Of a DNA stretch of 64,000 nt, positions 55,789 to 62,841 are shown one piece after another. The notes below the pieces were generated by a model that saw nothing but the letters and a program-made list of their open reading frames with translations, did not search any database and had not been told where the DNA came from. The first letter of the stretch is position 1. Each line of letters opens with the position of its first letter. The DNA lies in contig NZ_LFXA01000004.1 of the NCBI RefSeq assembly GCF_001187435.1, positions 253,001 through 317,000 of the forward strand, written 5' to 3'. The translations under genes and the position numbers were made by a program. Origin of the DNA: Streptomyces caatingaensis (GTDB lineage Bacteria; Actinomycetota; Actinomycetes; Streptomycetales; Streptomycetaceae).

Positions 55789-56895
55789 TCAGCCGACGCG
55801 CACGCCGAACTGGAACGGCATGTTGCTCATGGCCTCGTAGCGGACGACGGTGCCGGTGCGCGGGGCGTGCAGGACCTGGCCGTTGCCGGCGTAGAGGCCC
55901 ACGTGGTGCAGGTCGCCGTAGAAGAGCACGAGGTCGCCGGGCTGGAGCTGGCTCTGGTCGTAGATCCTGGTGCCGTTGTTGGCCTGGGCCTGCGAGGTGC
56001 GGTCCAGGGTCACGCCCGCCTGCGCGTAGGCCCAGGAGGTCAGGCCCGAGCAGTCGAAGGAGCTGGGGCCGGTCGCGCCCCACACGTACGGCGAACCGAT
56101 CTTGGAGGCGGCGGCGTTGAGCGCGGCGCCGGCGCGGCCGGAGGCGGGCACGTGCTTGCCGGTGGACGAGGAGGAGTCGCCGTCGCCGGTCTTGGCGGAG
56201 CTGTCCTTGGAACCGCTCTCCTGCGCCTGGGACTTGGCCTTCGCGGCGGACTTGGCGGCCTCGGCCTTCTCCTGGGCCTCCAGCTCCGCGCGCTCCTTCT
56301 CGGTGAGCTGGTTGAGGACGTCGCGGGCCTCGGCCAGCTTGCCCTGCACCGCGGCCTTCTGCTCGCCGAGCGCCTTGCGGGTGGACTCCAGGTCGGCGAG
56401 CTTGCCGGCGGCCTCCTCGCGCTGCTGCTTGAGGACGCGCTGCTTGACGGATATCTGCTTGAGCGTCTCCGCCTGCTTGGCGCTGACCTGGTTGAGGGTG
56501 GACGCCTTCTCCAGGTAGCTCTCCGGGTCGGAGGAGAGCATCAACTGGAGCGAGGGGTCCACGGAGCCGGAGCGGTACTGGGCGGCGGCCACCGAACCCA
56601 GGCCGTCGCGCAGCTTGTTGAGGTCCTCCTGGCCGCGGGCGACGCGGTCCTGGAGCTCGCCGACCTCCTTCTCCAGCTTCTCCTGCCTCTGCTTGGCCCC
56701 GTTGTACTTCTCGGTGGCCTGCTCGGCCTCCTCGTAGAACTTGTCGACCTTCTCCTTGGCCTCGCTCTTGGTGGGCTTGGCGCCGGGGTCGGCGCTGGCC
56801 GAGTGGGCGGAGAGGGCGACGGCAGCGGCGGCGGTCGCGGTGAGGACGGTCACCCGAGTGCGGCTCGGCTGCTTGGGACGACGGTGGGACGCCAC
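55789..56895 (-). CDS. Secreted NlpC/P60 peptidoglycan hydrolase (copy B)
   Basis: Paralogue of copy A with the same layout, 368 aa: VASHRRPKQPSRTRVTVL then a signal sequence ending at HSASA, a coiled coil (EKVDKFYEEAEQATEKYNGAKQRQEKLEKEVGELQDRVARGQEDL; LMLSSDPESYLEKASTLNQVSAKQAE), a Lys/Ser-rich linker (GSKDSSAKTGDGDSSSSTG) and a P60 domain with Cys in SFDCSGLTSWAYA and His in DLHHVGLYAGNGQVLHAPRTG. GTG at 56895 follows AAGGAG. The coiled coil and catalytic core are similar to copy A, the linkers are not. A long AT-richer leader precedes it. Confidence 0.92.
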   Translation of the reverse strand: MASHRRPKQPSRTRVTVLTATAAAAVALSAHSASADPGAKPTKSEAKEKVDKFYEEAEQATEKYNGAKQRQEKLEKEVGELQDRVARGQEDLNKLRDGLGSVAAAQYRSGSVDPSLQLMLSSDPESYLEKASTLNQVSAKQAETLKQISVKQRVLKQQREEAAGKLADLESTRKALGEQKAAVQGKLAEARDVLNQLTEKERAELEAQEKAEAAKSAAKAKSQAQESGSKDSSAKTGDGDSSSSTGKHVPASGRAGAALNAAASKIGSPYVWGATGPSSFDCSGLTSWAYAQAGVTLDRTSQAQANNGTRIYDQSQLQPGDLVLFYGDLHHVGLYAGNGQVLHAPRTGTVVRYEAMSNMPFQFGVRVG

Positions 56896-57127
56896 GGAGT
56901 CGAGCTCCTTCTTCCTCGGCCGCCGCCCGCGACGCGGGCTCGGCGGGACCTTCACCGTCACCCCGAATGGATGATCACCGGGCGAAGGTTCGAGGCCCGA
57001 CCTTAGTGACCCTCATATGATCCGTTCAAATCCCTCCCGGAAATTCTCACCCACCGAGGGCATCCTTTACCGGGCGGAACACAAGCCGTAACGGACTTCT
57101 GACGCTTCGCCGGACGCCGTGCGCCCC
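56896..57127 (-). promoter_or_regulatory. AT-richer leader/promoter of NlpC/P60 copy B
   Basis: This 232-bp spacer is notably less GC-rich than its surroundings (CATATGA, TTTGAACG, GAGAATTTCC on the minus strand), typical of Streptomyces promoter DNA. Peptidoglycan hydrolase leaders in Streptomyces can carry c-di-AMP riboswitches, but I could not find their conserved core here. No small gene is evident. Confidence 0.4.
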
Positions 57128-58498
57128 TCAGGTCCGCGCGAGCCGCTTGAGCAACAGGGCCGAAGCGACCGGCCGCGCCCCCGCCTTGGCGACCCCGTCG
57201 GCCACCTCGCGGTCCGTGGAGACCACCACCACCGGCCGGCCCGGCGGCTCCGCCCGCACCAGCTGCCGGATCAGCTCGTCCGCCGTGACGCCCGGCTTGC
57301 TGAACAGCACCCGCACCCCGCGCGGCGGCGCCAGCAGCACCGGCGCGGCCAGCTCCGCGCCGTCGAAGACGCACGTCACCTCGGCGCCGGTCTGCGCGGC
57401 CAGCATCGCCAGCCCGCCCAGCAGCCGCAGCCGCTGCTTGTCCAACGGCATCGTCGGATAGCCGGTCTTGGTGACGTTGTAGCCGTCCACGACCAGATGG
57501 GCCTGCGGCAGCGCCAACAGCTGGTCCAGCAGCGCCGGATCGGTCTCCGACAGAGCGCGCGCCGCGATGTCCTTCGGCGTCATCCGCCCCGGCCGCACGG
57601 CGTCCACCAGGTCCGCCGGGTGCGCCGAGGCGGGCGGCAGGGCCAGTTCGCGGCGGAGCCCCTGGGCGGCGTCCAGCACCGTGTCCAGCAGCAGCCGCAG
57701 CCGCATGTCCTCCACGCTGCGGCCCTCGCGCACCGCCCGGCGGCTCGCCTCCAGCGCCGCCTCGGCCTCCGCGAGCCGGGACTTGGCCCGCCGCGCCTCG
57801 CCCAGCGCCGCCGTCAGTTCGGCCGCGGACGCCTGGCGCAGCGCGTCCAGCTCGCCCTGGAGCTTGCGCAGCGCGGCCTCGCCCCGGCGCACGTCGCTCT
57901 GCGCGCTGCGCAGCTTGCGCTGGAGGGACTCGGCCTCCTTGCGCGCCGCCTCCAGCTCCGCCCGGGAGCGCTCGGCCTCCGCACGCCCCTCGGCGCGCGC
58001 CTGCGCCAGCTCCTCGCGCAGCTTGTCCAGTTCGCGCCGGGCCTCCTCGCCGGCCCGCTCGGCGCTGGCCCGCTGGGCCTCCTCGCCGGCCGCGGTGACG
58101 AGCTTGACCCAGCCGGGCGGGCGCAGCACGAAGGCCATCGCCGCCACGTCCTCCGGGTCGGCGGCGGCCGGCGGCGAGCCGGCCTCGACGGCCTGCGCCA
58201 GCTCCGAGCCGCCCTCGCGCAGCCGCGCGGAGATCCGCTGCCGGAAGGCGGTGTCGCCCTCGACGGCGGCGGCCATGGCGTTGCCCGCGAAGCGGGCGCG
58301 GCGGACGGGGGTGAAGCGCGCGTACTGCCGCAGCTGCGGCGGGAGTTCGGCGAGGGTCAGCCCGCCGAAGGCGTCGGCCACCAGGCCGATGACGCGGCGC
58401 CGGATCCCCTCCGGCAACGGGCGGTCGAGCACCTCGCTGACGTCCTCGGCCCGGCCGTCCTCACCGGCCGTCCCCTCGTCGTCCGTGTGCTCCACCAC
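57128..58498 (-). CDS. Coiled-coil protein with C-terminal NYN (YacP/Rae1-like) domain
   Basis: Protein of 456 aa. Residues about 20-160 form a conserved helical region (VLDRPLPEGIRRRVIGLVADAFGGLTLAELPPQLRQYARFTPVRRARF). Residues about 170-290 are a long Ala/Glu/Arg coiled coil. The last ~125 residues are a NYN/PIN-fold nuclease domain related to YacP/Rae1: VVDGYNVTKTGYP with an active-site Asp, VTCVFDGAE, and VVVVSTDREVADGVAKAGA with further acidic residues. It likely cleaves RNA, perhaps on ribosomes, by analogy with B. subtilis Rae1. GTG at 58498 is chosen for the ACGGAG about 10 nt upstream. It is 19 bp downstream of the zinc-ribbon gene. Confidence 0.85.
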   Translation of the reverse strand: MVEHTDDEGTAGEDGRAEDVSEVLDRPLPEGIRRRVIGLVADAFGGLTLAELPPQLRQYARFTPVRRARFAGNAMAAAVEGDTAFRQRISARLREGGSELAQAVEAGSPPAAADPEDVAAMAFVLRPPGWVKLVTAAGEEAQRASAERAGEEARRELDKLREELAQARAEGRAEAERSRAELEAARKEAESLQRKLRSAQSDVRRGEAALRKLQGELDALRQASAAELTAALGEARRAKSRLAEAEAALEASRRAVREGRSVEDMRLRLLLDTVLDAAQGLRRELALPPASAHPADLVDAVRPGRMTPKDIAARALSETDPALLDQLLALPQAHLVVDGYNVTKTGYPTMPLDKQRLRLLGGLAMLAAQTGAEVTCVFDGAELAAPVLLAPPRGVRVLFSKPGVTADELIRQLVRAEPPGRPVVVVSTDREVADGVAKAGARPVASALLLKRLART

Positions 58499-58517
58499 CG
58501 CTGCGTCGCTCCGTTCC

Positions 58518-58757
58518 TCAGCCGCTCGTATCCGGCCTGTCCACCAAGGCGATGTGATCCACCGCGTTGCACCAGCGGCAACGCACGGACTCGATCGTCT
58601 CACTGACCACGTCCCGCTCCTCCACGGTGGGTTCTCCCGCGAGATCGAGGTGCACATATTCCACGGCCTTGACCGTGCGCGTCACATCGAACCGGGTCAG
58701 GTTGCCGCACAGGGTGCAGCGCCACCGGGTGGTGGCCGTCGGCCGGGGAACGCCCAT
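58518..58757 (-). CDS. Small zinc-ribbon protein
   Basis: Protein of 79 aa with two Cys pairs, CTLCGN near residue 14 and CRWCNA near residue 60, that should bind one zinc ion. Between them lies VKAVEYVHLDLAGEPTVEERDVVSETIESVR. No catalytic features. It is conserved-looking and encoded immediately upstream of the NYN protein, so a role in RNA binding with that protein is possible but unproven. Confidence 0.75.
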   Translation of the reverse strand: MGVPRPTATTRWRCTLCGNLTRFDVTRTVKAVEYVHLDLAGEPTVEERDVVSETIESVRCRWCNAVDHIALVDRPDTSG

Positions 58758-58894
58758 GATCGTCGTCCGTCCTGATGAAGGTTTTGCCGTAACCCTACGG
58801 CCTGCCGGTCCGCCGACGGGGTGACACCGGTGCCGCGCCGGACCGCCCGGCGGGGCGCTCCGTGCGGCTTGTCCCGGTACGTCATGATCTGGAC

Positions 58895-59617
58895 ATGATC
58901 GTAAGGCAAGCGCGACGGGATCCGGCCGCCCACCCGCCCTGGATCACCCGCACCCTCATCGCCGCCTGCTGCGCGGTCTTCCTGCTCGGCCCCGCCTCCG
59001 GCCTCGACCCCGCCTACGGCACCGGAGGCGCGCTGACGGCCGCGCGGACCGCCTACTTCGAACGCTGGGGCGTCGTCCCGGACCAGCTCTGGCACTCCGC
59101 GCCCGCGGCGCTCCTCTCCCCGCTCACCGCGCTCTTCGTGCACGGCAACTGGCTGCATCTGCTCGGCAACATGCTCTTCCTCCACGTCTTCGGGGCGATG
59201 GCCGAGGAACGGCTGGGCCGCCTCCCCTTCGCCCTGTGCTATCTGGTCAGCGGCTACCTCGCCCTGCTCGGCTTCGCGGCCGCGCACCCGGACTCCGGCC
59301 AGTCGCTCGTGGGCGCCTCCGGGGCCGTCTCCGGCGTGCTCGGCGCGTTCCTCCATCTCTTCCCCCGGGCCAGGGTGACCAGCCTCTTCCCGTTCCTCTT
59401 CTTCCTGCCGCTGCGCTTCCCGGCCTGGGCGGTGCTGCTGTTCTGGTTCGCCCTCCAGTGGCCGGGCGCGGGCGCCCCGGGCGACCGGCCGGGCGTCGCC
59501 TATCTGGCCCACGTCCTGGGCTTCGGCCTCGGCTTCTGCTTCGCATGGGTGAGCGGACGGCGTGCGGTTAGAGTGAAGGACGACGCCGCGGCCACCGAAG
59601 GAGACGGAACGACGTGA
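58895..59617 (+). CDS. Rhomboid-family intramembrane serine protease
   Basis: Six-to-seven-helix membrane protein of 240 aa. Catalytic Ser is in LVGASGAVSGVLGAF and His in VAYLAHVLGFGLGF; the oxyanion Asn/His motif is HGNWLHLLGNMLFLHVFG, and AEERLGRLPFALCYLVSG is typical. ATG at 58895 is 6 nt after CATGAT, a weak -10 candidate, so the mRNA may be leaderless; an ATG/GTG further up (58862) would add 11 unconserved residues. It overlaps the next gene by GTGA, so both are coupled. Substrates unknown. Confidence 0.92.
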   Translation: MIVRQARRDPAAHPPWITRTLIAACCAVFLLGPASGLDPAYGTGGALTAARTAYFERWGVVPDQLWHSAPAALLSPLTALFVHGNWLHLLGNMLFLHVFGAMAEERLGRLPFALCYLVSGYLALLGFAAAHPDSGQSLVGASGAVSGVLGAFLHLFPRARVTSLFPFLFFLPLRFPAWAVLLFWFALQWPGAGAPGDRPGVAYLAHVLGFGLGFCFAWVSGRRAVRVKDDAAATEGDGTT

Positions 59618-59895
59618 TCACCTCGATCGTGCTCATCAAGACGGACGTGGACCGCATCCCCGAGATCGCCGAGCGGATCGCGGCGCTGGAGGGGGTCAGC
59701 GAGGTCTTCTCCGTCACGGGCGCCTACGACCTGATCGCGATGGTCCGGGTGGCCCGGCACGACGACCTGGCGGACGTCATCCCGGGCCGCATCAGCAAGA
59801 TCCCCGGCGTGGCCTCGACGGAGACGCACATCGCGTTCCGCACGTACTCGCAGCACGACCTCGAGGCGGCGTTCGCGATCGGCCTCGACAGCTGA
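59614..59895 (+). CDS. Stand-alone Lrp/AsnC ligand-binding (RAM) domain protein
   Basis: Protein of 93 aa consisting only of the RAM/AsnC_trans_reg domain: ITSIVLIKTDVDRIPEIAERIAALEGVSEVFSVTGAYDLIAMVRVARHDDL, then GRISKIPGVASTETHIAF. There is no DNA-binding domain. Such proteins form amino acid-binding oligomers in archaea and actinobacteria. GTG overlaps the rhomboid stop. The function with rhomboid is not known. Confidence 0.9.
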   Translation: MITSIVLIKTDVDRIPEIAERIAALEGVSEVFSVTGAYDLIAMVRVARHDDLADVIPGRISKIPGVASTETHIAFRTYSQHDLEAAFAIGLDS

Positions 59896-59927
59896 CGGCC
59901 CCGGCGGCCGGCCGGGCACGGGCGCCT

Positions 59928-61292
59928 CTAGGCCACCGGCCCCTCGGGGACGCAGCGGCCGCCCTCCGTCCGGTACGTCCAGCGCGCGCCGCGCGTCACC
60001 AGCTCCCCCGCCGCCCGCACGAAGCGGTCGATGTGCTCCTCCGGCGTCCCCACCCCGAAGCTGACCCGGATCGCGCTCGCCGCCGGCGCCTCGTCCGGCG
60101 CCCCGCACTCCCCCGCAGCGCCGCCGCTGTTCTCCGCGAGCAGCGCCCGCACCAGCGGATGGGCGCAGAAGAGCCCGTCGCGCACCCCGATGCCGTACTC
60201 GGCGGACAGCGCCGCCGCGAAGTGCGAGCTGTTCCAGCCGTCCACGACGAAGGACACCACGCCCACCCGGGGCGCGTCGGCCCCGAACAGCGAGATCTCC
60301 CGCACGCCCGGCACCTCGGCGAGGCCCGCGCGCAGCCGCGCCAGCAGCGCCTGTTCCCGGGCGGCCAGCCGGCCGGGGCCGGCCGCGGTCAGCGCCCGGC
60401 AGGCCGAGGCGATGGCGTACGCGCCGATCACGTTCGGCGAGCCGGCCTCGTGCCGGGCCACGGTCTCGTGCCACTCGACCACGGGCTCGCCCGCCGCGCC
60501 CCGCGCCACCCGGCGGGTGGCGCCGCCGCCGGCCAGGTACGGCTCGGCCCGGCGCAGCCAGTCCGTCCGCCCGGCCAGCACGCCGGCGCCGAACGGCGCG
60601 TAGAGCTTGTGCCCGGAGAACGCGACCCAGTCGACGTCCAGTGCGGTGACGTCCACCGCCTGGTGCGGCACGAGCTGGGCGGCGTCCAGGACGATCCGCG
60701 CGCCGTGCGCGTGCGCGGCCGCGGCCAACTCCCGGACGGGCCACAGCTCTCCGGTCACGTTCGACGCGCCCGTCACGCAGACCAGGGCCGGTCCGTACGG
60801 CTCGCGCGCCGCGAGCGCCCGCTCCAGCGCCTCGACGGCCCGCTCCGGGCTCCGCGGCGCGTCCAGCCACGTCACCGCCGTGTCCGCCCGCCGCCCCCAG
60901 GGCAGCAGCGCGGCGTGGTGCTCGCTCTCGAACGCGAACACCCTTGTGCCGGGCGGGAGTACGGCGGCGAGGAGGTTGAGCGAGTCGGTCGTCGACCGGG
61001 TGAAGACCACCTCGTCCCCCGGGCGGCAGCCGAGGAACTCCCCGACCGTCGCCCGGCTGTTCTCGAACAGCTCGGTCGACAGCTGCGACAGGTGGCCCGC
61101 GCCGCGGTGCACACTGCCGTAGTACGGCGCGTACGCCGCGACGTCGTCCCAGACGCGGCGCAGGGCGGGGGCGCTCGCCGCGTAGTCCAGCGCGGCGTAC
61201 GGGACTTGGCCCCCCGTGACGAGGGGGACGAGGACGTCGTGTCCGAGGACGGGGAGGGGGGCGGCGACCTGGCGGGTTGCGGTTGCGGGCAT
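59928..61292 (-). CDS. Class V aminotransferase / cysteine desulfurase-like enzyme
   Basis: PLP enzyme of fold type I, 454 aa. It has ALDYAASAPALRRVWDDVAAYAPYYGSVHRGAGHLS, FTRSTTDSLNLLA, FESEHHAALLPW, VTGASNVTGELWPV, LDAAQLVPHQAVDV with the PLP-binding Asp, and the Schiff-base Lys in VAFSGHKLYAPFG. This matches the SufS/CsdA-like class V group rather than aspartate aminotransferases. No Cys-loop typical of housekeeping IscS is evident. A SAM-IV riboswitch in its leader indicates a role in sulfur amino acid metabolism, possibly sulfur transfer or recycling. Confidence 0.9.
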   Translation of the reverse strand: MPATATRQVAAPLPVLGHDVLVPLVTGGQVPYAALDYAASAPALRRVWDDVAAYAPYYGSVHRGAGHLSQLSTELFENSRATVGEFLGCRPGDEVVFTRSTTDSLNLLAAVLPPGTRVFAFESEHHAALLPWGRRADTAVTWLDAPRSPERAVEALERALAAREPYGPALVCVTGASNVTGELWPVRELAAAAHAHGARIVLDAAQLVPHQAVDVTALDVDWVAFSGHKLYAPFGAGVLAGRTDWLRRAEPYLAGGGATRRVARGAAGEPVVEWHETVARHEAGSPNVIGAYAIASACRALTAAGPGRLAAREQALLARLRAGLAEVPGVREISLFGADAPRVGVVSFVVDGWNSSHFAAALSAEYGIGVRDGLFCAHPLVRALLAENSGGAAGECGAPDEAPAASAIRVSFGVGTPEEHIDRFVRAAGELVTRGARWTYRTEGGRCVPEGPVA

Positions 61293-61652
61293 GGCGGACT
61301 CCCGTGGAACGGCGAAGGGTTGCTCGGTGAACGCGGAGAAGGGGCCCTGGGCCCTAGCGCATTCGCTGCATCACGGAAGGATCTCCCTCGACGACCAGGA
61401 TCCCTGGTGGAGGGATCCGCGCTTGCCGCAGACCTCGCTGCCTGCGGCCCGGTCATCACCCGGGGCACCCCGCCACGGACGGAGGGTTGCCGGACAGCGG
61501 GCCGGGGCCGTATCGCTGTCGCTCGTGACCTGGGGGTGAGTATGGCACAGCCCGCCGGTGTGCCGAAAGGGAGTTGTCCCCCGCCCCTCCTCCTCGCCGC
61601 TTCCGCGGCAGCACGCCGCCGCGCGGAGAAGGCACCCCGGGCGGGCCGGCCG
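61293..61652 (-). other. Spacer between class V aminotransferase and trpD
   Basis: This 360-bp spacer holds the SAM-IV riboswitch and a 120-nt downstream leader. The leader contains two hairpins next to the aptamer: GGATCCCT/AGGGATCC at 61398-61418, which shares bases with the aptamer's 3' end, and an alternative TCCCTC-ACCAGG/CCTGGT-GAGGGA hairpin reaching to about 61385. The rest, towards trpD, shows a GGCACA/TGTGCC hairpin at 61544-61564 and no gene. Confidence 0.6.
61413..61530 (-). promoter_or_regulatory. SAM-IV riboswitch
   Basis: Read on the minus strand from 61530: GGTCACGAG, a stem containing GACAGCG..CGCTGTC, then CCGGCAACCCTCCGTCC, GGCGGGGTGCCCCGGGTGAT, GACC closing P1, and a 3' pseudoknot arm with CTGCGGCAAGCGCGGATCC. 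These are the conserved segments of the actinobacterial SAM-IV aptamer (CCGGCAACCCUCC, GGGGUGCCCCGGGUGAUGACC, GCGGCAAGCGCGG), in the right order and spacing. It starts about 240 nt before the class V aminotransferase start. CATACT at 61544-61539 is a likely -10 box. SAM should switch the gene off. Confidence 0.93.
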
Positions 61653-62717
61653 CTAGGCGTTGCTCGCCGCCACCCACCGCTCCAGGACCGCCCGCGCCGC
61701 CCCGGAGTCGATCGACTCGGCCGCCCGCCCCATCGCCGCCCCGATCTGCTCCGGCAGCGGGGCCGCCGACGGCGCCAACGCCACCAGCGCGGCGGCGCTG
61801 TTGAGCAGCACGGCGTCGCGCACCGGCCCCCGCTCCCCCTCCAGCAGCCGCCGCGCGACCTCCGCGTTGTACGACGCGTCGGCGCCCCGCAGCGCGTCCA
61901 CGGGGACGATCCCGATCCCCACGTCCCGCGGGTCGAAGCGCTCCTCGCGCACGGCGCCGTCCCGGACGACCCACACCCGCGACGTCGCCGTGGTCGTCAG
62001 CTCGTCCATGCCGTCGTCGCCGCGGAAGACCAGCGCCGTCGAGCCCCGGTCGGCGAGGACGCCGGCGAGGACGGGCGCCATCCGCGCGTCCGCGACACCG
62101 GTCGCCTGGGCCCGGACCCGGGCCGGATTGGTCAGCGGGCCGAGGACGTTGAACGTCGTCCGCACCCCCATCTCCCGCCGCGCCGCCGCCACGTGCCGCA
62201 GCGCGGGGTGGAACTTGACCGCGAAGCAGAAGGTGATGCCCGCCTCGCGGGCCACCTCCACCACCCGCGCCGGGGAGAGGTCCAGGTTGACGCCCAGCTT
62301 CTCCAGGACGTCGGAGGCCCCGCTCGCGGAGGACGCGGCCCGGTTGCCGTGCTTGACGACCTTCACGCCGGTGCCGGCCACGACGATGGCGGACATCGTG
62401 GAGATGTTCACCGTCCTGGCGCCGTCGCCGCCCGTGCCGACGATGTCCACGCTGGGGCCGGGCACCTCGATGAGGTGGGCGTGCCGGTACATGGCCCGGA
62501 CGAGTCCGGAGATCTCGGCGACGGTCTCGCCCTTGGCCCGCAGGGCCACCGCGAAGGCCGCGATCTGCGCGTCGGTGGCCGCCCCCCGCATGATCTGGTC
62601 CATGGCCCAGGCGGTGTCGTCCGCGCTCAGGTCCCGCCCGCCGAGCAGCGCCTCCAGAACGGCCGGCCAGGAGAGGGACACCGCGCCGTCGCCGCCTGGG
62701 GGGGTCGCAACGTTCAT
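61653..62717 (-). CDS. trpD: TrpD, anthranilate phosphoribosyltransferase
   Basis: Second committed step of tryptophan synthesis, adding phosphoribose to anthranilate. The 354-residue protein has PRPP-binding [79 protein letters not shown], and [13 protein letters not shown]. The length and motifs are canonical. It stands alone here, 24 kb from the fused anthranilate synthase; no attenuator or Trp-rich leader was seen in its 124-bp upstream spacer, which instead carries the qcrB terminator. Confidence 0.96.
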   Translation of the reverse strand: MNVATPPGGDGAVSLSWPAVLEALLGGRDLSADDTAWAMDQIMRGAATDAQIAAFAVALRAKGETVAEISGLVRAMYRHAHLIEVPGPSVDIVGTGGDGARTVNISTMSAIVVAGTGVKVVKHGNRAASSASGASDVLEKLGVNLDLSPARVVEVAREAGITFCFAVKFHPALRHVAAARREMGVRTTFNVLGPLTNPARVRAQATGVADARMAPVLAGVLADRGSTALVFRGDDGMDELTTTATSRVWVVRDGAVREERFDPRDVGIGIVPVDALRGADASYNAEVARRLLEGERGPVRDAVLLNSAAALVALAPSAAPLPEQIGAAMGRAAESIDSGAARAVLERWVAASNA

Positions 62718-62777
62718 GGGTCCACGCTCCTGGTGGTCGTCCGGCTGTCGGCACCAGCCTAACCAGGTCCGGGAACG

Positions 62778-62816
62778 GCGAGGCGCCCCGTCCGGGGACC
62801 GGACGGGGCGCCTCGC
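62778..62816 (-). terminator. Strong terminator after qcrB
   Basis: An 18-bp perfect stem (62778-62795 with 62799-62816) around GGA, 26 bp past the qcrB stop. It insulates trpD from the respiratory operon. Confidence 0.85.
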
Positions 62817-62841
62817 TGTGGCGATCAGCGGTGAGGGGTGA

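Noticed and set aside
56896..57127. c-di-AMP (ydaO-type) riboswitch before NlpC/P60 copy B
   Set aside because: Such switches precede wall hydrolases in Streptomyces, but the conserved core (for example the CAGCUAACCUCGUAGGC-like 3' segment) is not present.
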